Source: JADFAK01 sp047615865
Lineage (GTDB): Bacteria; Bacteroidota; Bacteroidia; Flavobacteriales_D; Sanyastnellaceae
Direction: 5' to 3'
Length of the DNA stretch: 21,247 nucleotides
Assembly (NCBI GenBank): GCA_047615865.1
Contig: JBLHIB010000057.1
Location: forward strand, 1 to 21,247
Shown: one piece after another, positions 1 through 8,097 of the stretch
Numbering within the stretch: position 1 is the stretch's first letter
Layout: the number at the start of each line of letters is the position of its first letter
Program-made: the position numbers and the translations under genes
The notes under the pieces: generated by a model
The model's database searches: none
Told to the model about the DNA's origin: nothing
The model's input: the letters and a program-made list of their open reading frames with translations, nothing else

Positions 1-630
1 GTAATACCCAATTTCGTATGCGTGGAGAAAATGAACTTCGAGATTTCTGAATCTTTTGCACTTAAGCATGCACCTAACGGAGAGAAAATACTAGTTCATA
101 TATCAAATTTCAGAGCTGTTAAGCGTGTTGAAGATGTCATTCGCATGTTTGCACTTATTCTGGAAAAGATGCCTGCTAAACTATTGCTCATTGGTGATGG
201 ACCAGACAGGAGCAAGGTCGAACAACTATGCCGAGAGATGAACACATGCGACCATGTGATCATGCTCGGAAAATTAAAGAACCCAACCGAAGCTTTGGGT
301 GTGGCCGATTTGTTTGTTCTTCCATCGGAAAGTGAAAGCTTTGGACTTGCTGCGCTTGAAGCAATGGCGGCAAGAGTGCCAGTTATCAGCACAAATACAG
401 GGGGAATTCCAGAAATAAATCGTCACGGTGTAACTGGAATGATGAGCAATGTGGGAGATTATGAAGATATGGCAAAACACGCTATCTACCTGCTCGAAGA
501 TGAAGATCGTTTGGCTAAGTTCAAAGCCAATGCATTCAAACGCGCAATGCAATTTGATATCGAAAAAATATTACCAATCTACGAAGAGCTATACCTCAGC
601 GTTCTGAAAAAAGATAGCGCAGAAGCCTGA
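1..630 (+). CDS. bshA: N-acetyl-alpha-D-glucosaminyl L-malate synthase BshA (3' part)
   Basis: This glycosyltransferase (GT4 family, GT-B fold) joins GlcNAc from UDP-GlcNAc to L-malate, the first step of bacillithiol synthesis in the cytoplasm. The reading frame is open from base 1, so the first visible start-like codon (GTG at 22) is internal and the gene begins outside the window. The 209 visible residues are the C-terminal nucleotide-sugar domain. Seen directly: VIPNF at the left edge, the segment HISNFRAVKRVEDVIR typical of BshA, a GDGPDRS loop, and ESESFGLAALEAM, the E-x7-E signature of GT4 enzymes, followed by TGGIPE. Four bases separate its stop from the next gene, so the two are probably cotranscribed. 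The bacilliredoxin gene at 13115 belongs to the same thiol system. Identification as BshA rather than another GT4 enzyme rests on remembered family motifs. Confidence 0.9.
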   Translation, partial: VIPNFVCVEKMNFEISESFALKHAPNGEKILVHISNFRAVKRVEDVIRMFALILEKMPAKLLLIGDGPDRSKVEQLCREMNTCDHVIMLGKLKNPTEALGVADLFVLPSESESFGLAALEAMAARVPVISTNTGGIPEINRHGVTGMMSNVGDYEDMAKHAIYLLEDEDRLAKFKANAFKRAMQFDIEKILPIYEELYLSVLKKDSAEA

Positions 631-634
631 TCTC

Positions 635-1207
635 ATGAATAATTCAAAAGTCATTGGTGAACGTATAAAATTCAAAGCTACTTCCGAAGTTGTCTCAATT
701 GAGATTAGTCCGCGTATTCCTAGCTGGCAACTTTTCGTTCTTGGAGCATGGTTGCTATTATGGGCGGCCTGCGGCATTGGATTCTTGATTGAAGCAGCTC
801 GCACGGAAGTGGATGTCCAACGTTATTTCTATATCGGTTGTCTTGTTTTCTGGGCCTTCTTTATGTTCCGCGTAAGTCGAGTGTTTTTCTGGCGATTGAA
901 AGGTATGGAGCTTATAGATATTCGTCCCGGAGTCATGACAATTCGCAATAAAATTGGTCGATACGGAGCAACTCAGAAATTCAATTTACAGCACTTAAAA
1001 AAATTAGGAATCGAAAAATACGATCAAGCCAATTTCATGCAGTTCATGGACAAAAGCTTTTGGATCATGGGAGGTGACGTCCTAGAATTCAGCTATATGG
1101 GCAAGAAGTATGCTTTCGGAAAACAGCTGGATGACAAGCAAACAAAAATCCTCTTGCAATTGGTGGATAAGCACACTCGATTGATGCTCAAGAAAAAAAG
1201 CGACTAG
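635..1207 (+). CDS. Small membrane protein with PH-like cytosolic part
   Basis: Unrecognised 190-residue protein. It has two hydrophobic segments, at about residues 31-52 (WQLFVLGAWLLLWAACGIGF) and 66-85 (YFYIGCLVFWAFFMFRVSRV), which probably form a membrane hairpin. A soluble C-terminal part of about 100 residues follows, rich in short beta-like stretches and Lys. This layout (two helices, then a small beta domain) resembles bacterial PH-domain membrane proteins, but I see no diagnostic motif. The ATG lies four bases after the bshA stop, which fixes the start and suggests translational coupling. Its stop codon overlaps the stop of the convergent aroQ gene within the palindrome CTAG. A link to bacillithiol is only suggested by position. 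Confidence 0.75.
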   Translation: MNNSKVIGERIKFKATSEVVSIEISPRIPSWQLFVLGAWLLLWAACGIGFLIEAARTEVDVQRYFYIGCLVFWAFFMFRVSRVFFWRLKGMELIDIRPGVMTIRNKIGRYGATQKFNLQHLKKLGIEKYDQANFMQFMDKSFWIMGGDVLEFSYMGKKYAFGKQLDDKQTKILLQLVDKHTRLMLKKKSD

Positions 1208-1635
1208 CGCAAATGACTATGCGTGAGATGCAGTAAGGCTAGTCGATAACCATTAAGCCCCATTCCACATATACTTCCTTTGCATTTTCCAGTTATAAGC
1301 GACTTATGCCGAAATTCTTCACGTGCATATATATTGCTAATATGAACTTCGATCACATCTGTTGAAATCGCGCCAATCGCGTCGGCAATGGATACTGAAG
1401 TGTGTGTATAGCCTGCAGCATTCAATACAATTCCATCAGCACTGAAGCCCACCTCATGGAGTTTATCAATAATCTCCCCTTCGATATTGCTTTGAAAATA
1501 TGTGATATCAAAATCCTTGAATTCCGTTTTCAACTGAGTCAAGTAATCTTCAAAGTTCTTCTCGCCATAAACGCTCGTCTCTCGCACTCCGAGCAGGTTT
1601 AAATTTGGGCCATTGATTATCGTGATTCTTGGCAT
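1204..1635 (-). CDS. aroQ: Type II 3-dehydroquinate dehydratase
   Basis: This enzyme removes water from 3-dehydroquinate to give 3-dehydroshikimate in the shikimate pathway (cytoplasmic dodecamer). Length is 143 residues, normal for the type II family. Seen: INGPNLNLLGVRE at residues 7-19, Arg18 and the catalytic Tyr23 in SVYG, FFQSNxEG-like YFQSNIEGEIID near 46-57, LNAAGYTHTSVSI at 71-83 with Asn72 and His78, and VIEVHISNIYAREEFRHKS with His98 and Arg109. The C-terminal GMGLNGYRLAL also fits the family. The ATG at 1635 gives the family's usual short N-terminus. The gene ends tail to tail with the gene at 635-1207, with shared stop bases and no terminator between them. Confidence 0.97.
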   Translation of the reverse strand: MPRITIINGPNLNLLGVRETSVYGEKNFEDYLTQLKTEFKDFDITYFQSNIEGEIIDKLHEVGFSADGIVLNAAGYTHTSVSIADAIGAISTDVIEVHISNIYAREEFRHKSLITGKCKGSICGMGLNGYRLALLHLTHSHLR

Positions 1636-1638
1636 TTT

Positions 1639-1905
1639 CTAATTGAGATTAAGTTGTTTGGTGGCATTCACAAAGAGCACATTTCCGGAGCCCGTAAATT
1701 TGGTAAACAATGAATGATCACCAAAGTCATCAAAAGTCCAACGTGGACCATCTAAAATCCGAATCTCAAGAATAGTATCGCTCCTAAAATGGTTGAAATC
1801 GCCGTCATAAAGACAGGCAACGTTCCCATTGTTCTTGTTGTATTTAACAGAGGTTGCGACATAATTCTAGCCGGGAAGATAATTCAATAGATGATTTACC
1901 GCAGG
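1639..1905 (-). pseudogene. Decayed reading-frame remnant of unknown function
   Basis: Between aroQ and the 913-residue protein the minus strand holds an open stretch of 75 codons (1642-1866) that reads like real protein but has no ATG and no plausible upstream start. Its residues include NYVATSVKYNKN, CLYDGDFNHFRSDTILEIRI, GPRWTFDDFGDHSLFTKF and a C-terminal GNVLFVNATKQLNLN before TAG at 1639-1641. Immediately upstream in the same frame are TAG (1867-1869), then PAVNHLLNYLPG, then another TAG (1906-1908). The first TAG could be a mutated CAG joining LLNYLPG to NYVATSV. I read this as the C-terminal remnant of a degraded gene. I do not recognise the family, and chance openness cannot be excluded. 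Confidence 0.45.
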
Positions 1906-1971
1906 CTATATCGAGCAATAAGCCAATAATTTAATTTTAACTGAAGAGCGCTTCTAAGAGTAAGTTCAGTT

Positions 1972-4713
1972 TTAATCGCCGATGTTGATTGTTTCTGTTT
2001 TCCAAGTATTGGCTGTAATTGCCTTATCATTCTTGAAGTAGTAGGTACCTGACTTAGAGACAACTTTTCTAAAGTGATCAACTTTGTTACCCATCTTCAC
2101 TGTACGCTCCATGACTATCTTGTTGCCAAGTTGGTAAGAGTTTTCGCTTACGCCTTCTGGAATGTCTTCTGCACCTTCAGGGAGCTTGTAATCGTCTATA
2201 TCTTTGGGCGAACCAGGATCTTTACCAAATAAGTCTTTCCTTTTGTCATAGCGCGCATTCTCAGCGTCTAGATCATTATTCGCAAGCATTTCGGCATTGT
2301 TGTTTTTGGCTTGCTTGACCTGATAATAATTATCAGTTGTGAGGTCTTCTTTTCCTTTTCCAATGGCAGTCAGCCTATTTTTCTCATCTTCTTTACTGTC
2401 AATGTTCGAATCCCTGCGATCATTGGAGGCAGCAATAACATCCTCAGACGTTTTCACAACATCGTCTTTCTTTTCTATGACCTCGTCCATGTTCTCTAGA
2501 CGCACTTTTTCACCATCAAAGGCCATGCCTGTTTGCACATCTTTACTACTATTCACATTGTACTCATTGTCAGTGCGCAAAGCATCCCCTCTTTTGATGT
2601 AAGATGATTGATAGGTTTCTGTGCGTTCTTTTTTCCGGTCAATACGATCTGTGTGTGCCAATCGATGTGCATCATTCGACGTGAGCAAAACCTGCTGATT
2701 CTCCTTAGCCTCTGATGCCTCTTCGTTTCTACGTCGCGTATCGTCTGATTCATCAATCCACTCTTCTTGTTGAGCAGAATCTCTGTCTTTCAAAGCATTT
2801 TTCGCATCTACCTTTTCTTTGTGGGCATAATCGCCATCTCGATAGATTGCCGTCATATTTTCATCGAGTGTTTCCAAACGACCTTCGTTATCCTTTCTAG
2901 TTGATTCGGCGTCCCCATCTTTCATAGCTAGAAAGGCCAAGTGATCATCTTTGTCTTTTTGTATCTTGTTTGCTTTCGCTGCCTCTTCGCTAATGCGAGC
3001 GGCTCTGATATACTTCTCTGCCTCATCTTCTGCAGAAGAATCAACTTCATTGGCAAAACGTGCACGACGATCTTCTTTCGCTTCTTCTTCCCTTGCGCGC
3101 TGAGCTGCAAGTCTTTCGTTCTCCGCTATTTCTTCGGCCATACGACGTCCTCTCTCATCTTGCGCAAGTTGATCTCTATCGGCTTTATCTTTCGCTGCTT
3201 GCTCTTCAGCCTCACGCATCTTATCTGCTAAGTCTGAATTAGCCGTATCTTCTTCTTGGACTTGTTGAGCTTTGGCCAACAACTCATCAATTCGAGTAAT
3301 TCGTCCTTTAGGGTATTTTTCATTTGACTTGAGCTCAGAAGCTGCTACATAATCTTCTCTAGCTAGCTCCAAGTTTTCACCATCAAATTTTTCGTTGGCA
3401 CTATCAATGAATGCTGTGTATTCTCGGTCTATCCGCTCTTGCTCAGCATTTTCGGCTGCGGCTTGTGAATCAGCATCGGCGTTAGCCGCTATCTTGGCAA
3501 GAATTTCATCAATTTCCTCAACTTTGTCTTGCGGCACGCGCTCATCAGGGAACATTTCACCAGCGTCAACATAATTGCGACGGGCAACTTCATAGTTCTC
3601 TTCCTTCATGTTGCGTTTTCCCAAAGCGAGCAACTCTTCATATTTTTTGATCTTATCAGCTTCGGCTTGCATTCCTGCAAGCATACTATCCAATAACCTT
3701 TGCGCTTCGAGTTTCTTGTCTCTCGGAAGCTTTTCATCTGGCTTCACATCAGAAGCAGCCTCATACTTTTCTATGGAAAGCGCGTAATCTTCGTCACCAA
3801 AATAGGCATCCGCTTCGGCCATCAGAGAATCATATTTCTCCTGGTCAACTGCGCCAGCCATTAAATCTTTAATTAGAGCAATTTTGTCCTCCGGCAATTT
3901 CTCCTCAGGCTTAATATCCAAAGCCTCCTCGAATAAATCTAGTGCAGAAGCATAGTCCTCACTTTTAATTTTCTTCTCCCCATCGGCCATCAATCTCTGA
4001 TAGTTCTGCTCTCTTTCGGCTAATGCGTTTTCCTCATCAAATTTGGCTTGGGCTTCAGCAAGTTTTTCTTGTGCTGGTTTATCGCTAGGAATCAACCTCA
4101 ATGCCGATTCGTATTTCGCAACTGCATCGCCGAATTTATCTTGAGACATTTTTTGATCTCCCTTCAATACCAATTCGTCAAACTCCGCGCGAAGTTTTTC
4201 CATTTCTTCCTCTGCACCTGCGAGCCGGTCAAACTCTTCATTAATTTGTTGGGTAACATCCGCAGTATATTCAAAGTCAAATTCAATTGAATTCTTTAAA
4301 GGATCAAAGCTCGCTTTACCGATAGGTTGATCCAAGATAGATTTATCAAAACCCTCGACATAGGCAAAAAGCGTCATATCCATGTCCATAACAAATCCTC
4401 CAGCTCTATCCTCTTCAGGGATATTTCTAGTATCAAGGTTTACGGCTTTAGAAAGAAACTCTTCGGTAGAAAACTTAATGGAATAGCTGGAACCCAGAGG
4501 CAGTTCGAACTTGTATCGTCCATTGCTCGTGGTTTCAAAAGAATCGTAAACAGAACCGTTCTGGTAAACGGTCACCGTTACGTTCTCCATTTTTTTCATG
4601 GTGTCCTTATTCTTAACAGCTCCTTGGATGAGCAAGTCATCTTGGGCGCTAAAAGTCAACGACAAAAGAAATACTAGAGCAGCAGAAAGAACAACTTTAA
4701 AAAATTGACCCAT
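1972..4713 (-). CDS. Exported CRD/TPR-like repeat protein with long charged coil and conserved C-terminus
   Basis: Function unknown. Start chosen at 4713 (913 residues) because it begins MGQFFKVVLSAALVFLLS, a standard signal peptide cut near FSAQ. The ATG at 4737 would add eight polar residues ahead of it. Order of parts: a carboxypeptidase-regulatory-like beta domain, residues ~28-87; a linker with Glu-rich helix; five TPR-like units of about 50 residues at ~179, 238, 293, 358 and 432, each with a pattern like EDYALSIEKYEAA followed by KPDEKLPRDK; a highly charged, probably coiled-coil region ~485-835; and a compact C-terminal block ~837-913 containing EGVSENSYQLGNKIV, GTYYFKN and ITANTWK. 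The composition suggests a periplasmic or envelope scaffold protein. The CRD plus TPR layout recalls T9SS PorE, but no OmpA domain is present. It is divergent from the FAD oxidoreductase. Confidence 0.85.
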   Translation of the reverse strand: MGQFFKVVLSAALVFLLSLTFSAQDDLLIQGAVKNKDTMKKMENVTVTVYQNGSVYDSFETTSNGRYKFELPLGSSYSIKFSTEEFLSKAVNLDTRNIPEEDRAGGFVMDMDMTLFAYVEGFDKSILDQPIGKASFDPLKNSIEFDFEYTADVTQQINEEFDRLAGAEEEMEKLRAEFDELVLKGDQKMSQDKFGDAVAKYESALRLIPSDKPAQEKLAEAQAKFDEENALAEREQNYQRLMADGEKKIKSEDYASALDLFEEALDIKPEEKLPEDKIALIKDLMAGAVDQEKYDSLMAEADAYFGDEDYALSIEKYEAASDVKPDEKLPRDKKLEAQRLLDSMLAGMQAEADKIKKYEELLALGKRNMKEENYEVARRNYVDAGEMFPDERVPQDKVEEIDEILAKIAANADADSQAAAENAEQERIDREYTAFIDSANEKFDGENLELAREDYVAASELKSNEKYPKGRITRIDELLAKAQQVQEEDTANSDLADKMREAEEQAAKDKADRDQLAQDERGRRMAEEIAENERLAAQRAREEEAKEDRRARFANEVDSSAEDEAEKYIRAARISEEAAKANKIQKDKDDHLAFLAMKDGDAESTRKDNEGRLETLDENMTAIYRDGDYAHKEKVDAKNALKDRDSAQQEEWIDESDDTRRRNEEASEAKENQQVLLTSNDAHRLAHTDRIDRKKERTETYQSSYIKRGDALRTDNEYNVNSSKDVQTGMAFDGEKVRLENMDEVIEKKDDVVKTSEDVIAASNDRRDSNIDSKEDEKNRLTAIGKGKEDLTTDNYYQVKQAKNNNAEMLANNDLDAENARYDKRKDLFGKDPGSPKDIDDYKLPEGAEDIPEGVSENSYQLGNKIVMERTVKMGNKVDHFRKVVSKSGTYYFKNDKAITANTWKTETINIGD

Positions 4714-4788
4714 ATTTGGCTTGTGTCCTTGGAACATGATAAATCTTCAGTGCAGTTTTAAGCTTATATCCCCTAAAAACGTAAAAAT

Positions 4789-5925
4789 ATGAATTTTAGT
4801 TATTGGGAGCACGATGCTTTCCTACGAAATATAGACTTTTTAGTTGTAGGATCTGGACTTGTAGGGCTAAATACCGCTCTTAAAATCAAGGAAAATTTTC
4901 CTTCAAAACGTGTTGTCGTCATCGAAAGTGGTGCATTGCCCAATGGCGCTAGCAGCCGAAATGCGGGTTTTGCTTGTTTTGGAAGTGTAAGCGAACTGCT
5001 CGACGACCTCAAGACGATGTCGGAAGAGGCTGTTTTCACTCTTGTTAAAAAACGTTGGGACGGTTTACAAACCTTGAGAAACATGCTTGGTGATGAGGAC
5101 ATTGGCTTTGAGCCATGCGGAGGACAAGAACTTTTTTCGGACGATCAAAAAGAACTTTATGAAACTTGTAAGAATGCCATTCCATACCTAAACGAGCGAC
5201 TGGCACCCTTGATTGGGGGAGCTCCATTTGAAGACAATTCAGAGCAAGCCCGCTTTGGAAAATCGCCGTTTCCTTTCGCGATATTCAACCGAATGGAAGG
5301 ATCGATCGATACGGGAAAAATGATAAAATCCCTTCTAAAGAAAGCGGCAGAGGCTGACATAACTATTATCAACGGACTAAAGCTCCAATCTTTTGAAGAG
5401 CACGCAGATGGAGTGCACATTACAACCAATCACGGGAAGCTTGAAACTAGCCACCTCGCAGTGTGCACCAATGGATTTGCCAAGAATCATTTGCCAGCGG
5501 CTAAAGTAGAGCCCGCGAGAAACCAAGTGGTGGTAACCTCACCTATCCCGGACATGGCCATCAAGGGGACATTCCACGTTCAACAGGGATATATTTACTT
5601 CAGAAATGTGGGCGATCGCTTGTTGATAGGAGGATTTCGACATTTGTTCAAAGAGCAAGAAAGCACCGATAAACTTGAGCTCACGGATAATGTCATAGAT
5701 ACCATCCACCAATACATATCGACAAATTTACTGCCAGACACTCCGTTTTCGATTGACTTTTCTTGGTCGGGAATCATGGGAGTAGGAACCTCCAAAAGTT
5801 ATATCTGTGAAAAGATTTCACCACGTGTATTCTGTGGAATTCGGATGGGCGGAATGGGAGTGGCCTTGGGAAGCTTGGTAGGTCAAGAGCTCGGAGCACT
5901 TATGGCACGGGAGAGTCAAACGTAA
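4789..5925 (+). CDS. DadA-like FAD-dependent oxidoreductase
   Basis: A 378-residue member of the D-amino-acid oxidase/glycine oxidase-like family (COG0665), which oxidises amines or amino acids using FAD; the substrate cannot be told from sequence. Seen: the dinucleotide-binding motif VVGSGLVGLNTAL at residues 19-31 (G21, G23, G26), the end of the second strand VVVIESG, a flavin-contacting segment GASSRNAGFACFGS, and a C-terminal RMGGMGVALGSLVGQELG that closes the FAD site. No signal peptide, so probably cytoplasmic. The start at 4789 gives MNFSYWE, a plausible family N-terminus. It is divergent from the large exported protein (75 bases between starts) and is followed after 47 bases by the barrel protein, with which it may be cotranscribed. 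Confidence 0.9.
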   Translation: MNFSYWEHDAFLRNIDFLVVGSGLVGLNTALKIKENFPSKRVVVIESGALPNGASSRNAGFACFGSVSELLDDLKTMSEEAVFTLVKKRWDGLQTLRNMLGDEDIGFEPCGGQELFSDDQKELYETCKNAIPYLNERLAPLIGGAPFEDNSEQARFGKSPFPFAIFNRMEGSIDTGKMIKSLLKKAAEADITIINGLKLQSFEEHADGVHITTNHGKLETSHLAVCTNGFAKNHLPAAKVEPARNQVVVTSPIPDMAIKGTFHVQQGYIYFRNVGDRLLIGGFRHLFKEQESTDKLELTDNVIDTIHQYISTNLLPDTPFSIDFSWSGIMGVGTSKSYICEKISPRVFCGIRMGGMGVALGSLVGQELGALMARESQT

Positions 5926-5972
5926 CCCTTGGAAGTCAAAATGCGTAGAGAGGAGCACTAGAAAACAATGCT

Positions 5973-8075
5973 ATGCTACGTTCGCTATTCATATTAATGG
6001 CAAGTTTTAGTCTCGGATTTGGCGCTTCAGCGCAAATAGATTCAAGCATAACTGCCCAGCCTCAGGAAATGGAAGATGACTTCTACGTTCCCCCCGTAAA
6101 ACTCAAACCCCGCGTTGGCGTGGGATTGGGAACATTTTTCTTTATGGGAGAAGTAGGCCAAGACGACAAAGGTTACAACATCGGAACTGCAGGCTCGGCC
6201 TGGCGGCTGAGCGTTACCAACGAATTGACCTCATACTTAGATGTGCGAGTTTTTAGTTTGTTCGGGAACTTCGAAGTCAACGAATACACTACCGATCGAC
6301 ACCTCAATTTCAAAACCGAGATTCGCTCCCTAGGAGTTGATGTTGAATACAATTTCAGCAATTTCATTCCTACGAGAACTAAGATTCAACCGTACCTATC
6401 TGTAGGTATCGAATCTTTTGAGTTTTTATCGAAAACCGACTATTACGATTCCAACGGGAACCATTACAACTATTGGTCTGATGGATCGATTCGGGACCTT
6501 CCTGAGAATCACAAAGACGCAGATGGCGCATCAGTCTTGCATCGAGATTACAACTACGAAACAGATTTGAGAGATCTCGATCTTGACGGATTGGGGAAAT
6601 ATGCCGACCGCAGTTGGAGCATTCCAATCGGCATAGGCGCTCAGATGTTGCTGACTGAAAGATTCAAACTCCGTTTTGGAACTGAATTGCACATGACATT
6701 TACCGATTTGGTTGACAACGTTTCTTTGGCAGGTGATGGCAATCGTCTAGGAGACTCGAAAAATGATCGATTCTTATTTACCTCGGCAACACTCACCTAC
6801 GACCTTAACATTACGCCAAAATCTACTCCAAAATCTCAGCCACTTCAATTCATGAATGAAGACGGGGAAGTTCAGTATGTAGTTATCGATGAAGATGGCG
6901 ACAAAGACGGCATAAACGACTTTATTGACCAAGAGACCAACACACCTGAAGGCGCAGCAGTTGACACCAATGGCGTCGCTTTAGATGGCGATGGTGACGG
7001 AGTTCCTGACTACCTTGATTCGGAGCCTAATTCGGCAACTGGAGCATGGGTAAATGTGGACGGCGAAACCGTTGCAGACGAAGACTTTCACCACAAATAT
7101 TTGTTGTGGACAGATAGCATTCCTTGGGAAGATACACGATGGACTATGGATTCGGTAAAAGTAGAATCTGATCCATCACATTGGTCGAATACCTACAGTG
7201 TAAAAGTGGCAAGCAACAAAAACGGACTTACTCAAGCTGAAATCAACTTACTGCTTTCATACAAAGATGTAAAGTCATGGACCCAAGGAGACGAAAGTGT
7301 CTATTTGATCGGTGACTACGATAACCTTACGGAAGCTGTTCAAAGACAAATGGATTTAGAACACCATGGAATTGAAGGACAGGTTGCCCAACAAGATGGG
7401 GCAAGTATGGTTGACGTGAGTAATGAAGCTAAAGCAGTGCGATCTGAAATGGAGAAGACTTCAGTAGCCAATGCATCTTTTGAAGCTGGAACCAGCTTTA
7501 GGATTCAAATTGGAGCATACCGCTATGACCTCTCTGAGGACATTTTTACGGGCATAGACGATCTCGTAAAACTTAAGGGACAGGATGGACTGACTCGTTA
7601 TAGTACCGGTTCATATGACAACATGAATGATGCGGCTCAACGAAAGATCGATCTACTCATGCAAGGATTTGAAGGCGCATTTGTTACGGCTTACCGAGAT
7701 GGTGATCGTATTACCCTGGAAGATGCCGGCATGACGGTAAGAGAAGGAGCGCAAGATTTGACTCATGACGAAGTGAATCATTCAATTGATAAAGATCGCA
7801 TTTCATTTACAATTCTCTTGGGCACTTATGCTGATGAGCTGCCGACTGAAACACTGGACAAGTATCTGGAACTTGGAAACGTCAATCCTATTCGAAAAGA
7901 CGATGGAAGCATCAATTATTATTTTGGTGCATTCACGACAGAAGCAGAAATGGAGGCAGCCATGAGTTTAGCTCAATCAATAGGCATAGAAACAGCTCAA
8001 GGACAAGGAAAATTTGACAAAAAGATTATTACTCTATATGAAGCAAAATCAATATTAAGCAGCGGCACTGACTAA
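5973..8075 (+). CDS. Outer-membrane barrel protein with TSP3 and three SPOR-like repeats
   Basis: A 700-residue exported protein. Residues 1-20 form a signal peptide (SLGFGASA then Q). Residues ~45-280 alternate polar and aromatic strands (VGVGLGTFFFMGEVG, LRFGTELHMTFTDL) as in an eight-stranded outer-membrane barrel. Residues ~305-350 carry calcium-binding thrombospondin type 3 motifs (DEDGDKDGIND and DGDGDGVPDYLDS). Three repeats follow at ~407-476, 508-576 and 610-690, with starts such as FRIQIGAYRYDL and ISFTILLGTYADEL and the later element GSYDNMNDAAQRKIDLL, matching the SPOR fold, which binds denuded peptidoglycan glycans. The inferred role is an outer-membrane to cell-wall link, like OmpA but with SPOR repeats as the wall-binding part. 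The ATG at 5973 leads directly into the signal peptide; an ATG at 5968 is out of frame. It converges with the COG2509 gene, 22 bases apart. Confidence 0.85.
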   Translation: MLRSLFILMASFSLGFGASAQIDSSITAQPQEMEDDFYVPPVKLKPRVGVGLGTFFFMGEVGQDDKGYNIGTAGSAWRLSVTNELTSYLDVRVFSLFGNFEVNEYTTDRHLNFKTEIRSLGVDVEYNFSNFIPTRTKIQPYLSVGIESFEFLSKTDYYDSNGNHYNYWSDGSIRDLPENHKDADGASVLHRDYNYETDLRDLDLDGLGKYADRSWSIPIGIGAQMLLTERFKLRFGTELHMTFTDLVDNVSLAGDGNRLGDSKNDRFLFTSATLTYDLNITPKSTPKSQPLQFMNEDGEVQYVVIDEDGDKDGINDFIDQETNTPEGAAVDTNGVALDGDGDGVPDYLDSEPNSATGAWVNVDGETVADEDFHHKYLLWTDSIPWEDTRWTMDSVKVESDPSHWSNTYSVKVASNKNGLTQAEINLLLSYKDVKSWTQGDESVYLIGDYDNLTEAVQRQMDLEHHGIEGQVAQQDGASMVDVSNEAKAVRSEMEKTSVANASFEAGTSFRIQIGAYRYDLSEDIFTGIDDLVKLKGQDGLTRYSTGSYDNMNDAAQRKIDLLMQGFEGAFVTAYRDGDRITLEDAGMTVREGAQDLTHDEVNHSIDKDRISFTILLGTYADELPTETLDKYLELGNVNPIRKDDGSINYYFGAFTTEAEMEAAMSLAQSIGIETAQGQGKFDKKIITLYEAKSILSSGTD

Positions 8076-8097
8076 CATCGATTGATCCTCCTTAACA

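Noticed and set aside
2339..2602. Long open frames on the plus strand inside the 913-residue gene
   Set aside because: They are antisense shadows of the highly charged coding region, rich in Ser and Phe as expected from reversed Lys/Glu codons.
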